NCBI GenBank assembly: GCA_022508825.1
Contig: JAFLUI010000001.1
Coordinates: 1 to 64,000 of the forward strand
Reading direction: 5' to 3'
Length of the DNA: 64,000 nucleotides
DNA from: Oscillospiraceae bacterium
GTDB taxonomy: Bacteria; Bacillota; Clostridia; Oscillospirales; Ruminococcaceae
The position numbers and the translations under genes are program-made. Shown here piece by piece: positions 35,320-44,199 of the stretch (positions within the stretch are counted from its first letter, which is position 1; every line of letters starts with the position of its first letter). Below the pieces are notes generated by a model. It ran no database searches, was not told the DNA's origin, and was given only the letters and a program-made list of their open reading frames with translations.

Positions 35320-36018
35320 ATGACAAAGCTTGTAAATCTTAAACGGTTAATATTGTTATTTATGAAAAGAATGAAACTGAAAATAATCATGTCTCTTAAA
35401 CCCGGTGATGTGGTTGTTTCGAATGAGTATGGCATAGGTAAGGTTGACAGCATATGCGGCAGCATGATCAACGTTGACTTTATCGAAATGACAGACATTA
35501 CAGACATTTCAAATTGGGAATACAGCTTTACTTGCCGCGAAGATCTGAAATGGTATCAGGACAATTGCCGTTTGGCAGATGCAGAAGAAGCTCAGATGCT
35601 GGCGTATTATGTTCGCAGGTGCGAAGAGTTGATGCGCGAGTTGGAAGAAGAGTACAGCACATTCATGGCGGAGTGGGATTGGGAATATTCGATAGACGGA
35701 CATATACTTGAAGAAGGAGATTATCTCTTGTATGAAAATGAGCTCGGAATAATTCAGAAAATTCGCTCAGACAGAAAATATATGTATCTTATAGAGTTTA
35801 CAGACCTGGATGAGCCTCTCAAAGGCTCTAGTACTTTGAATGACATTGAATGGATCTCTAAATATTGCCGGTATTTGCCTGAATCAGAGGCTCAACGGTA
35901 TTTAGATCATTTAAATTGGATCAATGATTACGATGACTCCATATCATACGGTTTAAGCGCCTCGGACTATTACGACGATTGGTCAGATTTTTATGATGAT
36001 GAAGATTTTTCAGACTAA
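35320..36018 (+). CDS. Acidic protein of unknown function, tandem copy 2
   Basis: 232 residues, a duplicate of the gene before it: both contain VNLK, P(E/G)DVxxSxxYGIGKV, DLKWYQDNC(H/R)LAD, EEAQMLA and a C-terminal tail with YDDWSD. Relative to copy 1 it has about 20 extra, basic and hydrophobic residues (RLILLFMKRMKLKIIM) between NLK and the barrel, as if a short insertion entered there. AGGAGG precedes the ATG at 35320; an internal ATG just before the barrel has no site. The 26-bp gap implies one transcript. Confidence 0.8.
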   Translation: MTKLVNLKRLILLFMKRMKLKIIMSLKPGDVVVSNEYGIGKVDSICGSMINVDFIEMTDITDISNWEYSFTCREDLKWYQDNCRLADAEEAQMLAYYVRRCEELMRELEEEYSTFMAEWDWEYSIDGHILEEGDYLLYENELGIIQKIRSDRKYMYLIEFTDLDEPLKGSSTLNDIEWISKYCRYLPESEAQRYLDHLNWINDYDDSISYGLSASDYYDDWSDFYDDEDFSD

Positions 36019-36033
36019 AACACAGAATATATA

Positions 36034-36070
36034 AAAACGCACCGATTTTCTGTAATCGGTGCGTTTTGCT
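36034..36070 (+). terminator. Intrinsic terminator after the acidic-protein pair
   Basis: A 14-bp perfect stem (36034-36047 / 36054-36067) with a 6-base loop, ending in TTTT. The complementary strand also ends in a T-run, so it could stop the convergent PII-like operon too. Confidence 0.9.
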
Positions 36071-36114
36071 TTATTGATGAAAAAATCATAACCCATATAT
36101 TAGCTTCTCGGTAA

Positions 36115-36801
36115 TTAACCGCCCGTGACAATATTGGTGATATCGTCATTCTTGCCTGCAAGACCCAGAGCGCTGTCCACAGGAAGTGAAAAGCATATTC
36201 CACGGTATTCTGTAAGCAGTCCCGCATCATTGAGGATATGCTGCATCACATTTTCTCTGTCCTCACGCTCAACAACAATGAGGACTATGTCCTTTTCCGG
36301 CTGAATGGAGATACCAAGAAACTTTGCAGCCTCCTCGCCGCCCATTCCAAGTCCGTGAAGAAGCGTTCCTCCCCTTGCGCCTGCGGCTTTGGAGGCTTCC
36401 TTGACAGCATCAAAGCCGCCCCGGTTTACTATTGTTATGATAAGCTCGTATTTGCTTTCCGCCATCTCAGTTTCTCCCTCCGCTTCGGCTGTTGTTCCGT
36501 TCAGCTTGAACGCCGCTCCGGACGCTCCCGTAACAGGTACGGCAAATGCTATTCCCGTCCCTGCTTTATGTAATGAAAGCTCGTCGTTGAATAATTTGTA
36601 AATGTTCATTACTGCACTGTCAGCAACAAAGGAGACCACCACTAATTTTTTATTGTCTCCCAGTCCCAGATAATCAAGCATAGCCGAATCCGCTGAACCG
36701 TCACCATGAACAAAGAAACGGCATGGAAGCTCCACCTTTGAAAACACATCCCGGACATTCTGAGCATAGCTGTAATCCGCGATCAGAAACATTGCCTTCA
36801 T
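36115..36801 (-). CDS. Tandem PII-like signal protein
   Basis: 228 residues that seem to be two PII/GlnB-like ferredoxin-fold domains in a row. Residues 1-100 (FLIADYSYAQNVRDVFSKV...FVHGDGSADSAMLDYLGL...KKLVVVSFV...GTGIAFAVPVTGASG) align with 118-222 (LIITIVNRGGFDAVKEASKAA...LLHGLGMGGEEAAKFLGI...KDIVLIVVERED...RGICFSLPVDSALG). A Thr/Glu-rich linker joins them. Its start overlaps the stop of the DUF1538 gene by 4 bp, so it is probably its regulator, as PII proteins regulate membrane transporters. Ligands (nucleotides or others) are unknown. Confidence 0.8.
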   Translation of the reverse strand: MKAMFLIADYSYAQNVRDVFSKVELPCRFFVHGDGSADSAMLDYLGLGDNKKLVVVSFVADSAVMNIYKLFNDELSLHKAGTGIAFAVPVTGASGAAFKLNGTTAEAEGETEMAESKYELIITIVNRGGFDAVKEASKAAGARGGTLLHGLGMGGEEAAKFLGISIQPEKDIVLIVVEREDRENVMQHILNDAGLLTEYRGICFSLPVDSALGLAGKNDDITNIVTGG

Positions 36802-38375
36802 GCGCTCACGCTCCTTCCGGACACGTCAAGTATAATAACCTTGTCACAGCTTTCATCAAGTGTAATGGGAAATGCCTGTACAGCAGCCGTATCTGTCTGA
36901 GGTATCGGCGGTACCTCCTGAACAGTCTTGAATCTGCTTATCAAGCCTAATATCTGGATGGTCAGGAGCGGCGTCATTGCAACCATGGCAACTATACCGA
37001 AAGCATTTGCCGCAATGTCCCCTCCCTCAGCGCTGCAGGCGCCCATAGCAAGAGGAAGCAGGAACGTTGCTGTAAGAGGTCCGGACGCAACTCCTCCGGC
37101 GTCAAATGCAACAGACGTAAATATAGTCGGAACGAAAAATGTCACTATCAGCGAAAGAGCATATCCGGGGATAAGGAACCACATTATTGAGATACCCGTA
37201 ATAACACGCAACATAGATATCCCAACAGACACTGCAACGCCAAGAGCAAGGCTTGTTCCCAGCGCACGGGCTGAGATGCGTCCCTCTGTGATGGTCTCAA
37301 CCTGCTGTTTAAGAACGTGAACGGCAGGCTCGGCAGATACTATAAAGTAACCAATCAGCATTCCCACAGGGATAAGCACCCATGAGAAGCGTCCTCCTGC
37401 AAGGCTTTCGCCAATATACTGACCAAGGGGCATGAATCCCACATTAGCCCCCGTAAGGAAAATAACCAGTCCCATATATGTAAACGCCAGACCAACAAAA
37501 ATTTTCAGCATGGTCTTTCTGTCCAGTCTGAGGAAGATCGCATCAAATATAAGAAAGAATATTACTACAGGAAGAATAGCCGAAGCAACTTCCTTAAAAT
37601 AGTGAGGAAAGGAATCAATAAACTCACCGAATGCCTGAGATATGGTGTCATAGCTATTAGGATGGGAAAGCTCCTGCTGAAATGACTCGGTGCTGTTCAT
37701 TGCGCCAAGTATCAGGACAGTGATTATCGGACCTATAGAGCAAAGTGCAACCAGCCCGAAGCTGTCCTCCTCCGAGGTCTTATCACCACGTATTGAAGAA
37801 AGACCCACACCAAGAGCCATAATAAACGGAACCGTTATAGGACCCGTAGTTACTCCTCCGGAGTCAAATGCCGCAGGAATAAAATCCGCTGAGATCAGCG
37901 GAGAGCAGGCAAATATAAATACTATACTGTAAAAGATTATGAAAAGTACGGATATCCTGAACTGGAGAAAGATACGCAGGAAAGCCAGTACCAGAAAAAT
38001 GCCCACACCTATCCCCACAGACCATATCATGACCTGTGAGTCAACGATAGGAGTCTGCTCTGCAAGGACTGTCAGGTCAGGCTCAGCCACTGTGACCAGT
38101 ACGCCTATAATAAAGCATATGGGAAAAATCAGTCCTAATTTTCTGGACTGTGTAAGCCTTGCACCGATCTTTTCGCCGATAATTATCATAGAGGTATCTG
38201 CGCCGAGGGTAAACATACCTATACCCACAATAAGCATGACAGTACCCACAAAAAACATAAAGAAAAGCTCGCCGCTTACAGGGACAATTGTAACCGTCAA
38301 AAGAAATACGACTGCCGTAACAGGAAGCACCGAGCCAAGCGATTCTTTAATTTTCGCAATAAGATTTTTCTGCAA
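36798..38375 (-). CDS. DUF1538 membrane protein, likely transporter, UUG start
   Basis: 525 residues, about 12 or more membrane spans in two internal repeats. Each repeat has the pattern AF-D-(S/A)-GGV-xx-GP-(I/L)-T: AAFDSGGVTTGPITVPF near 180 and VAFDAGGVASGPLTATF near 430, typical of DUF1538. These half-buried loops look like a two-fold transport site. A cytosolic tail of about 45 residues ends the protein. AAAGGAG lies eight bases before a TTG at 38375; the ATG at 38405 has no site. It starts 5 bp after the comFB-like stop and overlaps the PII-like gene. The substrate is unknown. Confidence 0.85.
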   Translation of the reverse strand: MQKNLIAKIKESLGSVLPVTAVVFLLTVTIVPVSGELFFMFFVGTVMLIVGIGMFTLGADTSMIIIGEKIGARLTQSRKLGLIFPICFIIGVLVTVAEPDLTVLAEQTPIVDSQVMIWSVGIGVGIFLVLAFLRIFLQFRISVLFIIFYSIVFIFACSPLISADFIPAAFDSGGVTTGPITVPFIMALGVGLSSIRGDKTSEEDSFGLVALCSIGPIITVLILGAMNSTESFQQELSHPNSYDTISQAFGEFIDSFPHYFKEVASAILPVVIFFLIFDAIFLRLDRKTMLKIFVGLAFTYMGLVIFLTGANVGFMPLGQYIGESLAGGRFSWVLIPVGMLIGYFIVSAEPAVHVLKQQVETITEGRISARALGTSLALGVAVSVGISMLRVITGISIMWFLIPGYALSLIVTFFVPTIFTSVAFDAGGVASGPLTATFLLPLAMGACSAEGGDIAANAFGIVAMVAMTPLLTIQILGLISRFKTVQEVPPIPQTDTAAVQAFPITLDESCDKVIILDVSGRSVSA

Positions 38376-38380
38376 AACAC

Positions 38381-38665
38381 TTACTCCTTTTTCTTGGACA
38401 GACATGAAGCAGACGGAGATGAGCTTACAACAACAACAGCTCTTGAAACAGCAACGTCAATATCAATTGTATTCTGATACTTTGTGCTGTCGATCTTGCT
38501 GAAAAGCTCTCCTTTTCTGGAATTTACATACTTTGGCTTAAGTGCGTTCAGTGCCATAGCCATCATATCGCCCTTGCACACCTCGCACTTGCAGCAATCC
38601 ATGTCCTTCAGCTGAACCTCCAGACGTTCCTTTACGATATCCTCCATAACATTAATGACATCCAT
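38381..38665 (-). CDS. ComFB-family small protein
   Basis: 94 residues. VINVMEDIVKERLEVQLKDMDCCKCEVCKGDMMAMALNALKPKYVNSRKGELFSKI matches the late-competence ComFB family, with a Cys cluster (CCKCEVC) that probably binds zinc. In other bacteria ComFB proteins are small signalling or binding proteins; the function here is not known. The start at 38665 has AAAGGA about ten bases upstream. It is the first gene of an operon with the DUF1538 transporter and the PII-like protein, a pairing that suggests a sensory module and not DNA uptake. Confidence 0.85.
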   Translation of the reverse strand: MDVINVMEDIVKERLEVQLKDMDCCKCEVCKGDMMAMALNALKPKYVNSRKGELFSKIDSTKYQNTIDIDVAVSRAVVVVSSSPSASCLSKKKE

Positions 38666-38745
38666 TCCGTTCACATTCCTTTCTGAATATTTAAAATCAG
38701 TGGTTACACCTTTAAGATCCAAAATGAAAAATACACTGTTACAAA

Positions 38746-39918
38746 TTATTCGCTGACATTTCTGTTAATGACCTCTATGCACATTCTTCCGTTATGGTAC
38801 GGACATTTCCATGGGTTGACCATGTTTACAGTCCGCATAGGTTCCCCTTCAAATGTGACTTCTGCCCACCACTCGGAATTTGGACGGCTGTCCGCCTGTT
38901 TTTTGATTATCCACCGGAAAATATCCTCGGCTGCTTCAAGATAAGGCTCTTCACCACACTGCTGAAAAGCGTTCAGAAAGCCAACAACGCTTTCCGCCTG
39001 TACCCACCAGACACGTTTTTTATCTATCTTGTCATTTTCCCGCTCGTTGTTCATTGCGCCGTCCTCAAATGCAACATCGTAAATGTGTCTTACTATGCTA
39101 AGGTTTATGGCTTTCCAGTCCTCTATAAGACTTCTGTCTCCGATGACCTCACAGGCACGGTCAATAAGCCAGGTGGCTTCGATATCATGACCGTATGAGT
39201 GGATATCCCCTATCTCATTCAGCTCTCTGTCAAAGAATACTCTAAGACATTTTTTTTCGCTGTTGAAAATTTTCTTTTTAGTGATGTCCAGCAGGAATCG
39301 CAGACGTTCCTCTACTCTGTGGTCTCTGCTTGCTTCCAGAAGGACTGTGTAGGCTTCTATCAGATGGAGCACCGTATTCATGGTCTTATCCGCCATAAGA
39401 CCGTTTTCCGAAAGAGCGTCATTGGGGACAAGCTTCCAGTCCCTTGAAAACGCCTCCATATAGGCAATGTCGTCTGTACATTTTTTCTCTACCGTATCAA
39501 ACAGCTCAAAAGCAAGATCAAGAGCTGACTTGTCGTCTGAGGCAAGGTAATAGGTCGACAATGCGTAAATGGCAAATGCCTGATTATATGTATGCTTCAT
39601 ATCGTCCGAGGGCTTGCCGTCAAAGGTCATCATCCAGTAGACCCCTCCGTTTTCACGGTCAACGCACTTTTTAAGGAATTCATAAGCGTGACGGGCGTTA
39701 TCAAGCATATAGTCTTCTTTAAGAGTTCGGTAACAGGACGAGTAAAACCAGAGTATGCGGGAAGTGAGTATCACTCCCTTATCTGCTTTTTTGTCGACCT
39801 CAAGGTCATTATTCATAAACCCGTAAAAGCCGCCGTTTTCGTCGTCCCGAAGCTTGTTCCAGAATGGAAGTATCCGTCCTGTAAGCTCTCTTTTACACTT
39901 ATCTGCCAATACAGCCAC
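38746..39918 (-). CDS. Cellobiose 2-epimerase, GUG start
   Basis: Epimerises the reducing-end glucose of cellobiose or related beta-1,4-disaccharides to mannose, feeding mannobiose-type metabolism. The 390 residues are a helical (alpha/alpha)6 barrel. FWNKLRDDENGGFYGFM, KKADKGVILTSRILWFYS, KHTYNQAFAIYALSTYY, SYGHDIEATWLIDRA, RVWWVQAESVVGFL and the final MVNPWKCPYHNGRMCIEVI agree closely with the R. albus enzyme as I recall it; catalytic His residues sit in SYGHDIEA and PYHNGRM. The start is GTG after AAAGGGG. N-acylglucosamine 2-epimerase is the alternative, but the sequence pattern fits cellobiose 2-epimerase better. Confidence 0.9.
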   Translation of the reverse strand: MAVLADKCKRELTGRILPFWNKLRDDENGGFYGFMNNDLEVDKKADKGVILTSRILWFYSSCYRTLKEDYMLDNARHAYEFLKKCVDRENGGVYWMMTFDGKPSDDMKHTYNQAFAIYALSTYYLASDDKSALDLAFELFDTVEKKCTDDIAYMEAFSRDWKLVPNDALSENGLMADKTMNTVLHLIEAYTVLLEASRDHRVEERLRFLLDITKKKIFNSEKKCLRVFFDRELNEIGDIHSYGHDIEATWLIDRACEVIGDRSLIEDWKAINLSIVRHIYDVAFEDGAMNNERENDKIDKKRVWWVQAESVVGFLNAFQQCGEEPYLEAAEDIFRWIIKKQADSRPNSEWWAEVTFEGEPMRTVNMVNPWKCPYHNGRMCIEVINRNVSE

Positions 39919-39941
39919 AGTGATCGTCCCCTTTGCCTCTA

Positions 39942-41210
39942 TTATTTAAGGTCTGAAAACTTATTCATAACAAGACCGGTTATAAGCTTAGGATAAAAAT
40001 ACGTGGATTTCTGAGGCATTTTTTCCGAAGCCAGAGCCACATCCCGAATTTCTGATACCTTTGTGGGATTCAGTATAAACGAGCAGTCCGCTCCATCTAT
40101 ATCTACCGCCTCAAGAGCCTCCTGACGTGAACGGGTATAGGTAAGATTTCTCTGATTCGCCATATTTTCCTTGTCAATGCCGAAGATGCGCTCCAGTACA
40201 AGACTGTGCAGCACCGAAACGTCCAGTCCGCAGTAAGCATCGGACATATCGGGAAGAAGCTTTTTCACAGCTCCCTCATCCTTAAGAGTCATAACATAGC
40301 ACTTTCCCGAGCCTGTGTACATGGCAAAGGCTTTTTTGCCGTCCTTGTATTTTTCGTTAAGAGCAGCCTGCATACGCTCCTCACCGGGAGCCTCGGCAAT
40401 GTCGAAATACTGCCTGCACTCCTCTATAATTTTGCTGACCTCGAAATTTTCCAGACCCTTTACGATTCTATGTGTAGGAAATACTACCAATCCCGGATTT
40501 TCCAGATTTACCAGCATCATAGCGATGTAGCCGCTGTTCCCCTCGTGAACTTCCTTGTGGAATCTGAGGGCAGTTTCGTATCTGTGGTGTCCGTCAGCGA
40601 TGTAAAGCTTTTTGCCTTTAAAGGCATCCGAGACCTTTTCTATAACGTTTTTGTCGGAAACGCACCACATTCTGTGGACGGTTCCGTCCGGGTCGGTGAC
40701 CGACATATCAGGTATGCCTTTTGAACAGCCGTCTATCAGACTGTACACCGAGCCGTCCTCATCCATATAAAGGGAATATATCTGACTGAAATTGCAGAAG
40801 GTCTGGCTCATAAGATTGAATCTGTCTTCCTTTGCCTTGGAAAGGGTCTCCTCATGAGGAAGAACTACCCCCTCGGAAAAATCGGACAGTCCCACCAGTG
40901 AAACAAAGCCCTTCAGGCTGTTCTTAGCCTCGTTTGCAGTAAATGACATTTCGTAGACATAGATGCTTTCCTCATCGTCACAGGCAAGGACTTTTTTATC
41001 CAGCCAGTCTCTGAGGGTATTTCCTGCCTCACGATAGCGTTCCTCTCCCCCTGCAGGAAGCTCCAGACGTATAATGTTATAAGGATTTTCCCTGATATAA
41101 TTTTCCCTCTGAGCTTCGGAAATTATATCATATGGAGGACAAACCAAGGTGTTAAGGTCACCGCCTGCCGAGGTATATCTCATGCCCTTAAAAGCCTTTA
41201 TTTCAGCCAT
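39942..41210 (-). CDS. DUF1015 family protein
   Basis: 422 residues, matching the widespread DUF1015 family: IKAFKGMRYTSA...LVCPPYDIISEAQRENYIRENPYNIIRLELP at the N-terminus, VVLPHEETLSKAKEDRFNLM, YIADGHHRYETALRFHKE in the middle and VSEIRDVALASEKMPQKSTYFYPKLITGLVM at the end. The HHRY motif may form a metal or nucleotide site; relatives sit near serine or phosphoglycerate dehydrogenases. No function is established. It is 23 bp upstream of the epimerase gene on the same strand. Confidence 0.9.
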   Translation of the reverse strand: MAEIKAFKGMRYTSAGGDLNTLVCPPYDIISEAQRENYIRENPYNIIRLELPAGGEERYREAGNTLRDWLDKKVLACDDEESIYVYEMSFTANEAKNSLKGFVSLVGLSDFSEGVVLPHEETLSKAKEDRFNLMSQTFCNFSQIYSLYMDEDGSVYSLIDGCSKGIPDMSVTDPDGTVHRMWCVSDKNVIEKVSDAFKGKKLYIADGHHRYETALRFHKEVHEGNSGYIAMMLVNLENPGLVVFPTHRIVKGLENFEVSKIIEECRQYFDIAEAPGEERMQAALNEKYKDGKKAFAMYTGSGKCYVMTLKDEGAVKKLLPDMSDAYCGLDVSVLHSLVLERIFGIDKENMANQRNLTYTRSRQEALEAVDIDGADCSFILNPTKVSEIRDVALASEKMPQKSTYFYPKLITGLVMNKFSDLK

Positions 41211-41250
41211 TTTTCAAATCATGCCCCCTAAGGAGCACTCTCCTTTCGCT

Positions 41251-43995
41251 CTATTTCAAGTCCATACCGCAGCACTTTTTGTACTTTTTGCCGCTTCCGC
41301 AGGGACAGGGGTCATTTCTGCCCACCTTTGCACCGGTCTTTCTTGGAGCAGGTGACAGAGAACCGTCCCCGCCTGTATCCATAGGCTTCATAACACGCTC
41401 ACGCTGGGGAGCAGCCTGATTCTGCTGTATCTGGATGGTAAACAGAAGTCGTATAGTCTCCTCACGTATGGACTCAACCATAGCATCGAACATCTCAAAG
41501 CCTTCAAAACGGTACTCAACAACAGGGTTCTTCTGACCGTATGAACGGAGTCCGATACCGCGTTTCAGCTCCTCCATGTCATCGATATGAGCCATCCACT
41601 TAAGGTCAACTATCTTCAGCAGGATAACACGCTCCAGCTCACGGAGAACATCCGAGCCCACACGCTCTTCCTTCTGTGTATAGAAATCCATTGCTCTTTC
41701 TGTAAGCTTGTCAACAATATCCTGCTTTGAGGTCTTTTCAAGCTCCTCGGTGGTAAAGCGGAAATCCTCATTTACAGTAAACAGACCCATAAATCTGTCA
41801 CGGAGACCAGCAAGGTTCCAGTCATCCTTAACGCCGTCGTCCATCAGATACTGGTCTACCGTATCCGAGATCATTTCCTTTATCATCTTGATGATATAAT
41901 CATGGATATCCTCGCCGTCAAGCACCTTTGCTCTCTGACTGTATATGATCTGTCTCTGAGCGGACATAACATCGTCATAGTTAAGGACGTTTTTACGTAT
42001 AGCAAAGTTCCTGCCCTCCACCTTTTTCTGGGAGGATTCAATGACCTTTGTGAGCATACTGTTCTCAATAGGCATATCCTCTTCGACCTTGAGAGCATCC
42101 ATCATGCCTGTGATCCTGTCTCCGCCGAAAAGACGCATAAGATCATCCTCAAGTGAAAGGAAGAAACGGCTTTCACCAACGTCTCCCTGACGTCCCGAAC
42201 GTCCGCGGAGCTGATTGTCTATACGGCGGGATTCATGTCTTTCCGTACCGAGAATGAACAGACCTCCTGCCTCTTTTACCTTTTCAGCCTTTTCCTTGAC
42301 CTCAACATCATATTTATCGTAAAGCTCACGGTATATCTTACGAGCCTCAATGATCTCCTCATCATCTGTTTCGGCATAGCTTACAGCCTCATTGATAAGA
42401 GCTTCTTCCATGCCCTGCTTTCTCATCTGAGCCTTAGCCATAAACTCAGCGTTACCGCCAAGGATGATATCGGTACCGCGTCCTGCCATGTTTGTAGCGA
42501 TGGTCACAGCGCCGTATTTTCCTGCCTGAGCAACGATCTCCGCTTCTCTTTCATGCTGCTTTGCATTAAGAACGTTATGCTTGATGCCCTCTTTGGACAG
42601 CATTTTGGAAAGAATTTCCGATTTTTCGATAGAGACTGTACCCACCAGCACAGGCTGACCCTTTTCATGGCACTCCTTTATCTGACGGATCGCAGCCAGG
42701 AACTTGCCGTGCTCTGTCTTGAAAACAACATCGGAGTGGTCTATACGCTGAACAGGGCGGTTAGTGGGTATCTCAATAACATCCAGCTTATATATCTCCT
42801 TGAACTCCTCTTCCTCCGTCATACCTGTACCTGTCATACCTGAAAGCCTCTTATACAGACGGAAATAGTTCTGGAAGGTAATACTTGCCAGTGTTTTTGA
42901 CTCATGAGCGACCTTTACGCCCTCTTTTGCCTCGATAGCCTGGTGCAGACCGTCATTGAAACGGCGTCCCATCATAAGACGTCCTGTAAATTCGTCAACG
43001 ATGATGACCTCGCCGTCCTTGACAACGTAGTCTATATCCAGCTTCATGACACCGTTTGCTTTAAGAGCCTGATTTACATGGTGCAGCAGAGTGGAGTTTT
43101 CAGGGTCAAACAGGTTGATGACATTGAAATACTTCTCAGCCTTTTTAACACCCTGTCTTGTAATGGTAGCAGTCTTAGCCTTTTCATCTATGATATAGTC
43201 ATAATTTTCGGCGGCTTCCTCCTGGTCTACCTTGCTGTCCATTTCCACAACAACGTAAGGTATAAGACCCTTGGCAAATTTATCCGCAAGAGTATAGAGC
43301 TCTGTGGATTTATCGCCCTTACCTGAAATAATAAGCGGAGTTCTCGCCTCGTCTATGAGGATAGAGTCCACCTCGTCCACAATTGCGAAATTGTGCTCAC
43401 GCTGTACCTTTTCACTTTTGTATATTACCATGTTATCACGGAGATAGTCAAATCCGAACTCGTTGTTGGTACCATAGGTGATGTCGCAGTTATATGCCTC
43501 CCGGCGCTGATCGTTATTCAGCTCATGAAGGATACATCCTATAGTAAGTCCCATATAACGGTAGACCTTACCCATTTCTTCAGACTGGAACTTAGCCAGA
43601 TAGTCATTTACAGTTACAACGTGAACGCCCTTGCCCTCCAGAGCGCAAAGATAGGATGCACAGCAGGCAACCAGAGTTTTACCTTCACCTGTCCTCATCT
43701 CAGCGATACGTCCCTGATTAAGAACTATAGCGCCTATGATCTGAACGGGAAAGGGTTTCTTGCCCAGAACGCGCCATGCAGCCTCACGGACTGTGGCAAG
43801 CGCCTCAGGGAGAATATCGTCAAGTGTTTCACCGTCAGCAAGTCTCTTCTTTAATATACCGGTCTGAGCCTTGAGAGTTTCCTCTGACATTGCAGCATAT
43901 TCGTCCTCCATGCTCAGGACCTTATTCTTTATCGGCTCTATTTTAGCAAGCTCTCTTTTACTGTAGCTTCCGAAAAGTCCGTCAAAGATACCCAT
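41251..43995 (-). CDS. secA: Preprotein translocase ATPase SecA
   Basis: Motor of Sec protein export. Domain order over 914 residues: NBD1 with Walker A ([11 protein letters not shown], near residue 102) and Walker B ([17 protein letters not shown]), preprotein cross-linking domain, NBD2 ([23 protein letters not shown]), the helical scaffold and wing, then the C-terminal zinc-binding tail [18 protein letters not shown], which binds SecB or ribosomes. AGGTGG precedes the ATG. A consensus promoter lies about 60 bases upstream. It exports the lipoproteins and anchored proteins of this region, among others. Confidence 0.98.
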   Translation of the reverse strand: MGIFDGLFGSYSKRELAKIEPIKNKVLSMEDEYAAMSEETLKAQTGILKKRLADGETLDDILPEALATVREAAWRVLGKKPFPVQIIGAIVLNQGRIAEMRTGEGKTLVACCASYLCALEGKGVHVVTVNDYLAKFQSEEMGKVYRYMGLTIGCILHELNNDQRREAYNCDITYGTNNEFGFDYLRDNMVIYKSEKVQREHNFAIVDEVDSILIDEARTPLIISGKGDKSTELYTLADKFAKGLIPYVVVEMDSKVDQEEAAENYDYIIDEKAKTATITRQGVKKAEKYFNVINLFDPENSTLLHHVNQALKANGVMKLDIDYVVKDGEVIIVDEFTGRLMMGRRFNDGLHQAIEAKEGVKVAHESKTLASITFQNYFRLYKRLSGMTGTGMTEEEEFKEIYKLDVIEIPTNRPVQRIDHSDVVFKTEHGKFLAAIRQIKECHEKGQPVLVGTVSIEKSEILSKMLSKEGIKHNVLNAKQHEREAEIVAQAGKYGAVTIATNMAGRGTDIILGGNAEFMAKAQMRKQGMEEALINEAVSYAETDDEEIIEARKIYRELYDKYDVEVKEKAEKVKEAGGLFILGTERHESRRIDNQLRGRSGRQGDVGESRFFLSLEDDLMRLFGGDRITGMMDALKVEEDMPIENSMLTKVIESSQKKVEGRNFAIRKNVLNYDDVMSAQRQIIYSQRAKVLDGEDIHDYIIKMIKEMISDTVDQYLMDDGVKDDWNLAGLRDRFMGLFTVNEDFRFTTEELEKTSKQDIVDKLTERAMDFYTQKEERVGSDVLRELERVILLKIVDLKWMAHIDDMEELKRGIGLRSYGQKNPVVEYRFEGFEMFDAMVESIREETIRLLFTIQIQQNQAAPQRERVMKPMDTGGDGSLSPAPRKTGAKVGRNDPCPCGSGKKYKKCCGMDLK

Positions 43996-44056
43996 ATTTG
44001 TTATTCCACCTTCTAAAACATATAATTATTCCATTATTTTTTCAAACACACTATTT

Positions 44057-44085
44057 ATTATAACCGATTTCAGTCCGTTTGTCAA
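44057..44085 (-). promoter_or_regulatory. Promoter of secA
   Basis: The minus strand has TTGACA (44085-44080), 17 bp, TATAAT (44062-44057): both hexamers are perfect. Confidence 0.9.
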
Positions 44086-44199
44086 TAATTTTCTTAACAA
44101 AAATTCAACAATAATTATTATTGACAAAAATCATCTTGACTTTATGCCCTGTTTGCGCTAAACTTGTAAGTACCGAAAATCGTATCAAAGGGGGTGGCA

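Noticed and set aside
36034-36067. Mobile-element end
   Set aside because: The perfect inverted repeat is an ordinary terminator hairpin with a T-run at the end of an operon.
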